Source: Chersky-840 sp963811775
GTDB lineage: Bacteria; Actinomycetota; Acidimicrobiia; Acidimicrobiales; UBA8190
DNA: 64,000 nt
Assembly: GCA_963811775.1 (NCBI GenBank)
Contig: CAWESO010000012.1
Span: 186,001 to 250,000, forward strand
Direction of reading: 5' to 3'
The stretch's first letter is position 1. Each line of letters starts with the position of its first letter. The position numbers and the translations under genes are program-made. Below the pieces are notes generated by a model, which saw only the letters and a list, made by a program, of their open reading frames with translations, was not told the DNA's origin and made no database searches. Positions 1-7,947 of the stretch are shown here, in pieces.

Positions 1-504
1 CTCTACCGGCGCGCCGTGGCGGGACCCGAGTCCAAGACCATCGTCGTCTACGACGAACCGTTCTGGCGGGCGGCGGGATTCAGCGGCCAGAGCGCGGAGC
101 CCGGTTCGGCCGCCGAGGTCACGCTCGATGCCTCGCCCGCGTCCGGGACGCCGGGCGTCCTGGCGTCGTTCACGTTCGGCCCCGTGGCCGATCGCGTCAG
201 CAAACTCGACGCCGCGGCACGACGGCGCGCCGTGCTCGACGCCCTCGCGGCCCGGTTCGGCCCCCGTGGCGCCTCCCCCGTCGAATTCATCGAGACGCAG
301 TGGTGGACCGAGGAGTGGACGCGCGGTTGCTCGATGGCGCACTTCCCGCCCGGGGTCCTGACCGACTACGGGCCTTTGCTCCGCCAGCCCCTCGGCCTCG
401 TGCACTGGGCCGGGACCGAGACCTCGACGCGATCGCACGGGGCGATCGACGGGGCGGTCCGCTCCGGCCAACGCGCCGCAGCTGAGATCCTCGACCGGTC
501 GTGA
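1..504 (+). CDS. Flavin monoamine oxidase family protein, C-terminal part
   Basis: The frame is open from the first base, so the N-terminus with the Rossmann FAD motif lies outside the window. The visible 167 residues match the end of the flavin amine oxidase fold. The segment VHWAGTETSTRSHGAIDGAV near the C-terminus is the typical second FAD-contact motif (WAGTE, then GAIDGAVRSGQRAA). An upstream SKTIVVYDEPFWR segment belongs to the substrate domain. Family members oxidise amines or related substrates to aldehydes with hydrogen peroxide release; the substrate here cannot be told. A GTG at 16 is probably internal rather than the start. Confident for family, not for substrate. Confidence 0.85.
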   Translation, partial: LYRRAVAGPESKTIVVYDEPFWRAAGFSGQSAEPGSAAEVTLDASPASGTPGVLASFTFGPVADRVSKLDAAARRRAVLDALAARFGPRGASPVEFIETQWWTEEWTRGCSMAHFPPGVLTDYGPLLRQPLGLVHWAGTETSTRSHGAIDGAVRSGQRAAAEILDRS

Positions 505-703
505 GGTTCGGTGGGGCGGCCCCGCCGGGTCGGCGACGGGGTCGCGCCCACCGGGCCGGGCCCGAGTGTCAGTATGGTGTGAGCGATATGTCAGATCGAG
601 GTGCCAGCGCGGCATGCTAGACTGACAAGCCGCTGGTCACCGCCATTATTTCACAATGCCTGTCGTCTACGGCAGAGCACGTGGGGGGATGCGGGGGCAG
701 CCT

Positions 704-759
704 CGCGACGGGGCGCAGGGACCGCCCGCCAAGGTCCCTGCGCCTCCGTCGCGTTTTTT
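704..759 (+). terminator. Strong intrinsic terminator
   Basis: Two complementary arms, 712-723 (GGCGCAGGGACC) and 733-744, pair perfectly over 12 bp around a 9-base loop. The stem extends by 8 more pairs (704-711 with 746-753) past one bulged T, and six T residues follow at 754-759. This is an unusually long and stable hairpin for a high-GC genome. It sits 200 bases past the amine oxidase stop, so it may instead end a separate small RNA. Confidence 0.8.
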
Positions 760-851
760 CGGGGGCGTCGCGTCCGGCGGGGGTAACGCCCCAGGTCGGA
801 ACGCTCTCCCGGCCACGCCACCTGGCCGGAGCGACGCTGTGCGATGTGGGT

Positions 852-891
852 ACCGCCAGGCCTGTGACCTTGGGGGGCAGGGCCTGGCGGT
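852..891. other. 11-bp inverted repeat, possible RNA hairpin
   Basis: ACCGCCAGGCC at 852-862 pairs perfectly with 881-891 around an 18-base loop. No T-run follows, so it is not a standard terminator on either strand. It lies about 300 bases ahead of the TetR gene and could be a leader structure or a protein-binding palindrome. Confidence 0.5.
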
Positions 892-1185
892 TCCCGCGTC
901 GCCTGTGCAGCTCCAGAATCCGCCGCGCAGTTTCCTGACGTCGCTGATCATGGCCCGACGACCCCCCTGCTGCCATCCTCAACAATGATGAGCACGACGG
1001 CCTGTCGTCACGGCACCCGACCGTGACAGGAGGCCAACCGGTCCTGTCATTGGGGACGGATCGCTGTACCGTTTCATGCCGGAGAAGCCACCCAGGGCGC
1101 AACTGGAGAGAGGATGCATCGGCCGGGCGGGTGGCGGGACTCGAATGCGGCGGACCAGATTGGGTACCCCGAGAGCAGGTAGGCG

Positions 1186-1893
1186 TTGAACGAACCAACC
1201 GCAAATGCTCCCCCATCGCTGGCCGAGGACCAACAGCAGCTCACTCGGTCCCGCATTAGACGAGCCGCTATGGAAGTGGTTGCCCGGAGAGGGTTCGGGG
1301 CCACGGTGGACGAGATCGCCAAGGTGTCGGGCGTGAGCCCTCGCACCGTCTTCCGTCACTACGCCAATCACGATCTGCTCATTGCCACCACGGTCAGGGA
1401 CATGTACGAGGCCAGTGGGCAGCGACCGATCGAGGACCTTCCTCGTCCCGAAGACGCCCTCGACGGCTGGATCGACGGACTGGCCGTCACGATCCACACC
1501 CGGAACGCCGAGATCCTGGGTGAGGCGTTCTGGGACATCCACGCCCCTCGCCACAGCCCGTCGGAGGCACTCTCCGAGCTCGACACCTTCCGCCGCCAGT
1601 ACCGGACGCGGGGCGTGCACCACCTCGCTCAGGTCGCCTGGCGCACCGCCGGAGGGACGGGGGATCCCCCCCAGGACCTGGTCCTGGCGTTCGCGCTCAA
1701 CTTCTCCGCCTTCACCACCCAAGCGCTCATGGTCGACTTCGATCAGACCCCACGCCACATCGGGGAGCTCACCGGCGACCTGTTGAAGATGCTCCTCCGC
1801 CAGGCCATTGACGCGCAGCGCGCCGGTGCGGAGAAGACCGACGCCGCCGACGGGGGCGACGAGCCGTGGTCGGCGACGGCGACACCCCCGTGA
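1186..1893 (+). CDS. TetR/AcrR family transcriptional regulator
   Basis: A 235-residue DNA-binding repressor-type protein. The N-terminal helix-turn-helix is clear at about residues 22-68 (TRSRIRRAAMEVVARRGFGA, then VDEIAKVSGVSPRTVFRHYA), and the rest is the all-helical ligand-binding and dimer domain, which is not conserved enough to name a ligand. The TTG start follows the purine-rich GAGAGCAGG at 1171-1179. The Ala/Asp-rich C-terminal tail looks disordered. The convergent SnoaL-like gene starts its stop codon only 22 bases downstream. Target genes are unknown; the long leader upstream may be its own control region. Confidence 0.9.
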   Translation: MNEPTANAPPSLAEDQQQLTRSRIRRAAMEVVARRGFGATVDEIAKVSGVSPRTVFRHYANHDLLIATTVRDMYEASGQRPIEDLPRPEDALDGWIDGLAVTIHTRNAEILGEAFWDIHAPRHSPSEALSELDTFRRQYRTRGVHHLAQVAWRTAGGTGDPPQDLVLAFALNFSAFTTQALMVDFDQTPRHIGELTGDLLKMLLRQAIDAQRAGAEKTDAADGGDEPWSATATPP

Positions 1894-1914
1894 TCGGCAC
1901 CCCGGTCAAACGAG

Positions 1915-2433
1915 TCAGACGAACACCTTCGTCCAACCCTCGGCCACGGGGGACATGAAGACGGTCGTGAGCGTCATGGACCGGTGCAGCCAGGCCCCGT
2001 CCACCAACGTGTACCGGTCGTCCTCGAACCCGCTCATCCAGTAGGACGTGCCGTCGGCACGGCGACACGGGCTCAGCAGGTCCCATCGACCCGTGGCCGA
2101 GTCGCCGTCGACGTCGATGCGGGGGTTCACGAAGAAATGGCGCGAGAAGACGAGCGTGGGCTCGCGCAACCGGGCGGCGATGGACGGCCGACCCGCGGCG
2201 ACACCGAGCCCGGGCCCGCCGTCCCACACACCGTCGTCGGTGAACAGCGCGGCGGCGCGCTGCGCGATGTGCCCGAGGGCGTCGGCGCTCACCACCGCCC
2301 CGCCCGAGAAACGCTGGTCGACCAGGGCCCCGTAACGCGCTTTGAGGTCGTGGATGGCGAGCACGCTCTCGCTCACCGTCACGCGCCGTTTGAGCTCGGC
2401 GACCTGCGCCGCGAGTTCTTCCACCGTGACCAT
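1915..2433 (-). CDS. SnoaL-like (NTF2-fold) domain protein
   Basis: A 172-residue protein starting MVTVEELAAQVAELKRRVTV, where a short coiled coil leads into a SnoaL_4-like domain: DLKARYGALVDQRF, then FTDDGVWDGGPGLG, FSRHFFVNPRIDVDGD and TGRWDLLSPCRRADG. Members of this fold are small hydratases, isomerases or ring-hydroxylating-type beta-subunit relatives; the reaction here is not deducible. The ATG at 2433 is preceded by GGAAGGGTGGG; longer upstream readings have Arg-rich shadow composition. It converges with the TetR gene and is divergent from the LLM oxidoreductase. Confidence 0.8.
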   Translation of the reverse strand: MVTVEELAAQVAELKRRVTVSESVLAIHDLKARYGALVDQRFSGGAVVSADALGHIAQRAAALFTDDGVWDGGPGLGVAAGRPSIAARLREPTLVFSRHFFVNPRIDVDGDSATGRWDLLSPCRRADGTSYWMSGFEDDRYTLVDGAWLHRSMTLTTVFMSPVAEGWTKVFV

Positions 2434-2625
2434 GGCGCACCGCCCACCCTTCCGTTTCCGTCGTCTTTCTCGGCCCACCGTGGGCACAAGAGAACCGGGC
2501 CATTGTCGCCCATCGACCGTGGCGCCGAGGCGGCGTCGTTCGCATCGCCCGTCCGGACGGGGGCCGGACCCGGTGACCGTCACGGGCCTTCCTCTCCCCT
2601 CTCCTCGTCGCTACGCTCCGGATCG

Positions 2626-3477
2626 GTGAACGTCGGGAGACTCGGGGTGTGGTGGAGCGGCTCGTGGCACCATGCGGACGACTCCGTCGACGTCCCCGCC
2701 GAACTGGAGGACCTCGGGTACACCGCCCTGTGGTCCTCGGGCGGGTACGACCCGGGGCTCTCGCCCCGATTCGAGCGGTTGTTGGCCGCCACCAAGTCGG
2801 TGGTCGTGGCGAGCGGCATCGTGAGCATCTGGCGGGGTGAGCCGCCCGACGTCTCCTGGGCTGTGGCGGCGCTCGATACCCGGTTTCCGGGCCGGTTCCT
2901 CCTGGGCCTGGGGGCCAGCCACGCACCGCTGGCCGAGGACTACAGCCGCCCCTACGCGCACATGGTCGCCTACCTCGACGCCCTGGACGCGCAGGAGAAC
3001 CCCGTCGCGCCGGACCGGCGTGTCCTGGCGGCACTCCGACCCCGCATGCTCGAACTGGCCCGTGACCGCTGCCTGGGCGCCCATCCCTACTTCGTCCCCG
3101 CCGCGCACACGGCGTGGGCGCGCCAGGCGCTCGGCGTCGGGCCGCTCCTGGCTCCGGAGGTCACGGTGGCCCTCGAGCGGGATCCCGTCGCGGCCCGGCA
3201 GTTGGCGCGGACCTTCACGACGGGTTACCTGACCCTCCCCAACTACACGAACAATCTCCGCCGGTTCGACTTCGACGACGACGATCTCGCCGAGGGCGGG
3301 AGCGACCGCCTCGTCGACGCCATCGTGGGCTGGGGTGACCTCGACGCCATCGCCGCCCACGTGGATGCGCACTACCGGGCCGGAGCCGACCACGTCTGCG
3401 TCCAGGTCCTCTCGGCCCGAGGGTCGTTCCCCCTCGACGACTACCGCCACCTCGCACCGGTGCTCCTGGCGCTGTGA
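2626..3477 (+). CDS. LLM-class F420-dependent oxidoreductase
   Basis: 283 residues of the bacterial luciferase-like TIM barrel. Landmarks are VGRLGVWWSGSWHHADDSVD and ELEDLGYTALWSSGG near the N-terminus, then ASGIVSIWR, FPGRFLLGLGASHAPLAE, and a C-terminal AGADHVCVQVL strand. The shape and length fit the actinobacterial TIGR03620-type subgroup, which uses coenzyme F420 as hydride carrier. The GTG at 2626 begins the recognisable homology; the frame stays open far upstream but reads as shadow of the SnoaL gene. The substrate is unknown. Confidence 0.88.
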   Translation: MNVGRLGVWWSGSWHHADDSVDVPAELEDLGYTALWSSGGYDPGLSPRFERLLAATKSVVVASGIVSIWRGEPPDVSWAVAALDTRFPGRFLLGLGASHAPLAEDYSRPYAHMVAYLDALDAQENPVAPDRRVLAALRPRMLELARDRCLGAHPYFVPAAHTAWARQALGVGPLLAPEVTVALERDPVAARQLARTFTTGYLTLPNYTNNLRRFDFDDDDLAEGGSDRLVDAIVGWGDLDAIAAHVDAHYRAGADHVCVQVLSARGSFPLDDYRHLAPVLLAL

Positions 3478-3545
3478 CCGCTCCCCGACCGCTGCGCACC
3501 GGTTGCGTCGATTGGTTGAGGTCACGTGCGATCGCGGCCGGTCTG

Positions 3546-4100
3546 TCAGGTTGACCGGTCGTCCGCCCGGACGGACCTGACCACGCGGCACGGGTTGCCC
3601 ACGGCCAGCACGCCGGCCGGGACGTCGCCGAGCACGACGCTCCCGGCCCCGATGGTCGTCCCCGACCCGATCGTCACCCCCGGGCAGACGATCGCACCCC
3701 CGCCGAGCCACACGTCGGACCCGACGGTGACCGGGGCGGCGCGCTCGAGCCCGGTCCGGCGCTCCTCGGGGTCCAGCGGATGCGTGGCGGCGTAGAGGTG
3801 GACGCCGGGACCGATCTGCACGTCGTCGCCGATCTGCACCCGGGCACAGTCGAGGATCACGCAGTTGGTGTTCAGGAACACCCTGGAGCCGATGAAGATG
3901 TTGGAGCCGTAATCGCAGAAGAACGGTGCGACGATCTCCACGTCCGACCCCATCCCCCCGAGCAGCTCGGCGAGCACGTCGCTTTCTCCGCCCGACAGGC
4001 GCCGGGCGAGCATCCGGGCCCGGGCCCGCTTGGCCTCGAGCTCGGGGTCAGTGGGCCGATAGAGCGCGCCGGCCAGCATCTTTTCTTCCTCGCGTCCCAC
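3546..4100 (-). CDS. maa: Sugar O-acetyltransferase (maltose/galactoside type)
   Basis: 184 residues, the usual length for Maa/LacA/NodL enzymes, which move an acetyl group from acetyl-CoA to a sugar hydroxyl. The N-terminal Mac domain reads EKMLAGALYRPTDPELEAKR. The left-handed beta-helix hexapeptide repeats follow (VQIGDDVQIGPGVHLYAATH, then TVGSDVWLGGGAIVCPGVTI and IGAGSVVLGDVPAGVLAVGN). The His in ATHPLD is the family catalytic base. The start is GTG at 4100, chosen because the MGREEEKMLAG register matches relatives. Monocistronic, probably cytoplasmic. Confidence 0.9.
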   Translation of the reverse strand: MGREEEKMLAGALYRPTDPELEAKRARARMLARRLSGGESDVLAELLGGMGSDVEIVAPFFCDYGSNIFIGSRVFLNTNCVILDCARVQIGDDVQIGPGVHLYAATHPLDPEERRTGLERAAPVTVGSDVWLGGGAIVCPGVTIGSGTTIGAGSVVLGDVPAGVLAVGNPCRVVRSVRADDRST

Positions 4101-4191
4101 AGCGTCGGCACGGTAGCGCAGCGGGGCTCCTGCGCACCTCGACGCGCCCCGGGGGCGGCCCTGTGCCGACGCGGTGCCTCTGCAATGTGAG

Positions 4192-5682
4192 ATGGCGAAG
4201 GGCGACGCGTACCATTGGCCCGTGCCCCTTCCGGATCACGCCCGGTGCCCGGAGTGCGGCTTCCCCTGGTCCACGGGCGTCGAAGACGCCATCGCCATGG
4301 TGGGTGAGTCCCCGCTCCTGTTCGCCCAGGCCCTGGCCTCGGTCGACGCCGCCACCACTTCCCCCAGTGGCGTCTGGTCGCCCACGCAGTACCTGTGGCA
4401 CATGGTCGACGTGCTTCGCATCGGGACCGAGCGGCTCTGGACGTTGGAGGTCGACGCCGATGCCGGGCTCCCGTCGTGGGACGAGAACGACCTCGCCCGG
4501 GTCAGGCGGTACGGCGACCTGTCTGCATCGGTGGGGATGATCGCCTACGAGCGTGCCGTCGAGACGTGGGTGGGAGCGGCCAAGAACACGCCGCCGGGTG
4601 CCAGCGCCACCCACTCCGAACTGGGAGCGCTCAGCACCGCGGACGTCATCCGGCGCAACGCGCATGAAGCCCAGCATCACCTTCTGGACATCGAGCAGGC
4701 CGCACGACGGCGCTCCGAGCACGTCTTCATCGCCCGATCGCCGTCGGGCTCGGTCGAACCCGCGGCCCGACCGTCGGTGGCGACGCGCCTCTTCGACGAC
4801 TACGTGATGGTGGACTGGAGTGCCGGCTCCTCGGCGAGGATGGGAAAGGACAGCATCTGGATCGCACAGGGCTGGTGGCATGACGACGTCCTGCGCACGA
4901 GCGAGGCGCTCAATGTCCCCACTCGCCATGCCGCCATGGCGCATCTGGAGCAGACGGTGGACGAGGCCGTCGCGGCGGGCCGTCGTCTCGTGATCGGGTT
5001 CGACTTCCCGTTTTCGTACCCCGCCGGACTGGCCTCGTTGGCTCCGGAGGTCTTCGGGCCCGGGCCGCCGTGGGAAGCCATCTGGCGGACCCTGTCCGAA
5101 CGAGTTCGAGACGAGCCCGACAACACGAACAATCGTTGGGACGTGGCCAAGTCCTTGAACCGAGACACCGGCTACCGCCTCTTCTGGGGTTGTCCCGCCG
5201 GCTACGCCGACCCGTCTCTCGGCGCCAGGGACAAGGAGCTTCCCGGCCTGCGCGAACGACCGGACCGACTCGGCCGGTTGCGCCTCTCCGAGCGCCGGGC
5301 CCAGGAGGCGAGCGGGGTCATCCAGACGGTGTGGAAGCTCGCCTACGCGGGCAGCGTCGGCAGCCAGACCCTGCTCGGGATCCCCTTTCTGCAGCGCTTG
5401 CGAGCCCGCTACGGCCCGCAGCTCAGGGTGTGGCCCTTCGAGGTTGCCGCCGGTGACGTGCCCGCGCCCGGAGGGGTGACACTGGCGGAGATCTGGCCCT
5501 CGATGTTCCCTACGGACTTCTCCCGGCATCCGGTTCGTGACGCGGCCCAGGTCCTGCAGACCGTCGAATCGTGTGCCGACGCCGACGCCACCGGCGCCAT
5601 GTCCGGCTGGCTGTCGCCCCCGGCCCTCGTCGAGGACAGGGACCAGGTGGCCGAGGAGGGCTGGATCCTCGGCGTCACCTGA
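4192..5682 (+). CDS. DinB-like domain fused to a DUF429-like (RNase H-fold) domain
   Basis: A 496-residue two-domain protein. Residues 1 to about 175 look like a DinB_2 four-helix bundle with candidate metal ligands in YLWHMVDVLR and NAHEAQHHLLDI. From DDYVMVDWSAGSSARMGKDS onward the protein resembles the DUF429-like predicted nuclease fold, with VIGFDFPFSYPAG carrying a second conserved Asp. DinB-like proteins include thiol-dependent metalloenzymes; DUF429-type proteins have no settled reaction. ATG 4192 was taken; a GTG six codons earlier is possible. The fusion is continuous with no frameshift. Domain assignment by eye, moderate certainty. Confidence 0.7.
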   Translation: MAKGDAYHWPVPLPDHARCPECGFPWSTGVEDAIAMVGESPLLFAQALASVDAATTSPSGVWSPTQYLWHMVDVLRIGTERLWTLEVDADAGLPSWDENDLARVRRYGDLSASVGMIAYERAVETWVGAAKNTPPGASATHSELGALSTADVIRRNAHEAQHHLLDIEQAARRRSEHVFIARSPSGSVEPAARPSVATRLFDDYVMVDWSAGSSARMGKDSIWIAQGWWHDDVLRTSEALNVPTRHAAMAHLEQTVDEAVAAGRRLVIGFDFPFSYPAGLASLAPEVFGPGPPWEAIWRTLSERVRDEPDNTNNRWDVAKSLNRDTGYRLFWGCPAGYADPSLGARDKELPGLRERPDRLGRLRLSERRAQEASGVIQTVWKLAYAGSVGSQTLLGIPFLQRLRARYGPQLRVWPFEVAAGDVPAPGGVTLAEIWPSMFPTDFSRHPVRDAAQVLQTVESCADADATGAMSGWLSPPALVEDRDQVAEEGWILGVT

Positions 5683-5871
5683 GCCCCCGCCGGCGAGCCC
5701 GATGGGCCGAACCCCCGAGACGACGGGCCGTCGACGGGTGCCCGGTGACAGGCGCGACGGGGCAGAAACGGGGTCGCGGTGCCGCCAATTCACCCTTCTA
5801 CGCCAAGGTTTTGCCTGGACGCGACCGTTTCGTCACGGAGTGTTCACCGGACGTCGATATGGTGGGGAAAC

Positions 5872-6372
5872 GTGCAGCCTGATGTGAGCCAGGACCACAC
5901 GCCCTGCCTTCGGCTCGTCGAACCGGCCCGCCCATCGGCTTCCCTCACGGCGCGCGGACGACGGTGGCACCCCGCGTCCCGGTCGAATGCCGACAGGCCG
6001 ATCCTGTACATCTGCGGTGACCCCGAGGGGCGGACGATCTTCACGCGCATCGCCCGCCGGTGGGACGACACCCGGCTGGTCGTCACCGACGACGGGCGCA
6101 CCGGCGTGCACATCGCCATCAAGCGCCGGCCCCGCCTCGTCGTGCTCGACGACGACCTTCCCGACGTCGACGGGTTGGCGCTGGTCGAGCACCTCCGTCG
6201 GCGAGTGCTCCCGGGTGACACACCGGTCGTCGTCTTGTCGCATGATTCGAGCGCCCTGGCCCGGGCGCGCTTTGTCTGGTCAGGGGCTGACGCGTACCTC
6301 ACCAAGCCGCTGAGCGTGGCCGAGATCGACGGCGTGGTCGCGCACCTGATCGACCGGTCCCAACTGGGCTGA
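5872..6372 (+). CDS. Response regulator receiver-domain protein
   Basis: 166 residues with a single REC domain and no output domain. The domain starts at RPILYICGDPEGRTIFTRIA; the phosphoacceptor region is RLVVLDDDLPDVDGLALVEH, followed by the Ser/Thr position in TPVVVLSH and the Lys in DAYLTKPLS. The first Asp pair of the acidic pocket is degenerate (ICGDPEG), which is worth noting. The GTG at 5872 sits behind GGTGGGGAAA, a good ribosome site. No histidine kinase gene is adjacent, so the partner is unknown. Confidence 0.85.
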   Translation: MQPDVSQDHTPCLRLVEPARPSASLTARGRRWHPASRSNADRPILYICGDPEGRTIFTRIARRWDDTRLVVTDDGRTGVHIAIKRRPRLVVLDDDLPDVDGLALVEHLRRRVLPGDTPVVVLSHDSSALARARFVWSGADAYLTKPLSVAEIDGVVAHLIDRSQLG

Positions 6373-6577
6373 GCAATCCCTCGCCACCGTCTGGGGTGCG
6401 GCATTCCCCAGGGTGTGGACAGGGTTGTTGAGAACCACCGCACGGACCGTCACCGGATCACGCAGTTCACGGGCCGGTCGTCGACAATTCACCGGGAGTT
6501 TGGTTGTCACCGCCGTGCACCACGAGGCACGCTGATCGTGGCGCCTTCGTTTCTTCCGACACGACACGCGGGCGGGA

Positions 6578-6874
6578 TCAGCGCCCGAACAACGGCTCGT
6601 AGTGCTCGACGACCGGGAACGGGTCGTAGAAGTGGTGCAGGAGTTGCCGCCATTCTTGATAGGCCGGCGATCCCCGGAACCCCTCGGTGTGGTCCTCGAG
6701 CTGGTCCCACTCCACCAGCAGCAGGTAGCGCGAGGGTCTCTCGAGACACCGCTGCAGCCGCAGCGACCTGAACCCCGGCGATGCGGCGATGATCGTCTGG
6801 GCTCGCCCGAATGCCTCCTCGAACCGTTCGCCTTCGCCCGGTATGACGTCGAGACAGGCATGTTCGAGGATCAT
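6578..6874 (-). CDS. Antibiotic biosynthesis monooxygenase (ABM) domain protein
   Basis: 98 residues with the ABM ferredoxin-like fold: MILEHACLDVIPGEGERFEE, then a helix AFGRAQTIIAASPGFRSLRL, a strand RYLLLVEWDQLEDHTEGF and the closing helix YQEWRQLLHHFYDPFPVVEH. Such small dimers act as cofactor-free monooxygenases, haem-degrading enzymes or sensors; there is no haem-ligand pattern to choose. ATG 6874 is preferred over GTG 6880. Neighbouring minus-strand GNAT and VOC genes may be co-transcribed. Confidence 0.82.
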   Translation of the reverse strand: MILEHACLDVIPGEGERFEEAFGRAQTIIAASPGFRSLRLQRCLERPSRYLLLVEWDQLEDHTEGFRGSPAYQEWRQLLHHFYDPFPVVEHYEPLFGR

Positions 6875-6961
6875 GACCACATCTTGCTCGACCGAGACAG
6901 GGGCTCGGCACGGGTGCTGCCCCGAGCGGAGTTCCGTCGATCGGGGCTACGGCGAGCGGAG

Positions 6962-7483
6962 CTACAACGTGCCCGTGTCCCGAAAGACGTCGGGATAGAG
7001 GACCTGGCGACGCGGTGCGGCGTCGAAGGTCGCAAAGCACACGACCGACAGGGCATCTGCGGAGACGCCGGGCGGAGGGTCGACGCCGTGATCCGCGGCC
7101 GGCTCGAAGCCGAAGCGGGCGTAGTACGCGAAGTCGCCGAGAACGACGACCATCGACGCACCGGCCTTGTGCGCCACCTCGAGGATGTCCGTGGCCAACG
7201 TGCTCCCCACTCCCCGTCCCTGGCACGACGGGGTCACCGACAGCGGAGCCAGTCCCACCACGCGGGCATCGGAGCCCTCGAGCGTCAGCGGGCTCACCAT
7301 CACGTGACCCACGATCGTGGCCCCCGAGACCGCCACTCTCGAGATCGTCGGATCAGCCGCGGCGCGAAGGCCCCGGACCAGCGCGACTTCGTTGGGACGG
7401 CCCACGAAGGCCTCGGCCACCAACCGGTCGACGTCGTCGACGTCGGCTGTCCGTTCGTCTCGGATGTCGAGCTCGCCGTCCAC
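6962..7483 (-). CDS. GNAT family N-acetyltransferase
   Basis: 173 residues of the YhbS-like GNAT type. The acetyl-CoA pyrophosphate loop is VTPSCQGRGVGSTLATDILE, preceded by strand 4 VGLAPLSV and followed by MVVVLGDFAYYARFGFEPAA. GTG at 7483 was chosen because GAGAGG lies 8 bases upstream; a GTG nine bases earlier has that same motif almost touching it. The substrate amine is unknown. It lies 23 bases downstream of the VOC gene in the same direction. Confidence 0.85.
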   Translation of the reverse strand: MDGELDIRDERTADVDDVDRLVAEAFVGRPNEVALVRGLRAAADPTISRVAVSGATIVGHVMVSPLTLEGSDARVVGLAPLSVTPSCQGRGVGSTLATDILEVAHKAGASMVVVLGDFAYYARFGFEPAADHGVDPPPGVSADALSVVCFATFDAAPRRQVLYPDVFRDTGTL

Positions 7484-7506
7484 GCACCACACCTCTCGCG
7501 CCGGGT

Positions 7507-7869
7507 TCAGCTCCCGCCGAAATGGGGGTTGTAGATGAAACCGACGATGGGGCCCTGCGGTGTGCGCACCGTCGCCGTCACGATGTCGTCACCCACCTCG
7601 GCCGCAGGCACGTGGATCGTGGCGCCGCTCGCGACCGCGACCTCGACCGCGGCGGGCACGTCCTCGACACCCCAGTAGGTCAGGACCCCGTCGGCCACCG
7701 GTGCGCCGGGCAGCAGGCCGAGCTCGTACCCGCCCACCTCGAAGCCCACGTAGAAGTCGTGGTCGAAATAGGGCTCGACGCCGAGCAGCGCGGACCACCA
7801 GTTGCGGGCGGCCCCGAGGTCGGTTGTGGGGTAGATGACGGTGCGAAGGCCGGCCAGCGCCAGAGACAT
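7507..7869 (-). CDS. VOC family protein (glyoxalase/bleomycin-resistance fold)
   Basis: 120 residues with two beta-alpha-beta-beta-beta modules: LAGLRTVIYPTTDLGAARNW with WWSALLGVEPYFD, then VLTYWGVEDVPAAVEVAVAS and a closing TPQGPIVGFIYNPHFGG. Metal-ligand positions are not fully clear, so it may be a binding protein rather than an enzyme. ATG 7869 begins the fold. Same strand and close to the GNAT and acyl-CoA synthetase genes. Confidence 0.85.
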   Translation of the reverse strand: MSLALAGLRTVIYPTTDLGAARNWWSALLGVEPYFDHDFYVGFEVGGYELGLLPGAPVADGVLTYWGVEDVPAAVEVAVASGATIHVPAAEVGDDIVTATVRTPQGPIVGFIYNPHFGGS

Positions 7870-7947
7870 GGTGCGATCATGCCACGGCGGCACGACACGC
7901 CACTGGGCCGCGGCGCGTGCCGGCGCACGGCTCTCAGCCCGGATGCC

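Larger units (their letters stand above)
505..1185. other. Structured non-coding region between amine oxidase and TetR gene
   Basis: About 680 bases with no convincing gene. It carries a strong intrinsic-terminator hairpin (704-759), an imperfect hairpin around 797-832 built on CCGGCCA/TGGCCGG, and an 11-bp hairpin at 852-891. A TAGACT at 618-623 could serve as a -10 element, so a short untranslated RNA of about 130 nt ending at the terminator is possible. Overlapping open frames here on both strands have low-complexity Arg/Pro/Ser composition and were not accepted. Confidence 0.45.

Noticed and set aside
617..1216. A 199-codon minus-strand frame in the gap before the TetR gene
   Set aside because: Arg/Pro/Ser-rich, no ribosome site, and it crosses a strong terminator hairpin.
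4048..5793. A 581-codon minus-strand frame
   Set aside because: Antisense to the DinB/DUF429 fusion; the product is low-complexity with no recognisable family.
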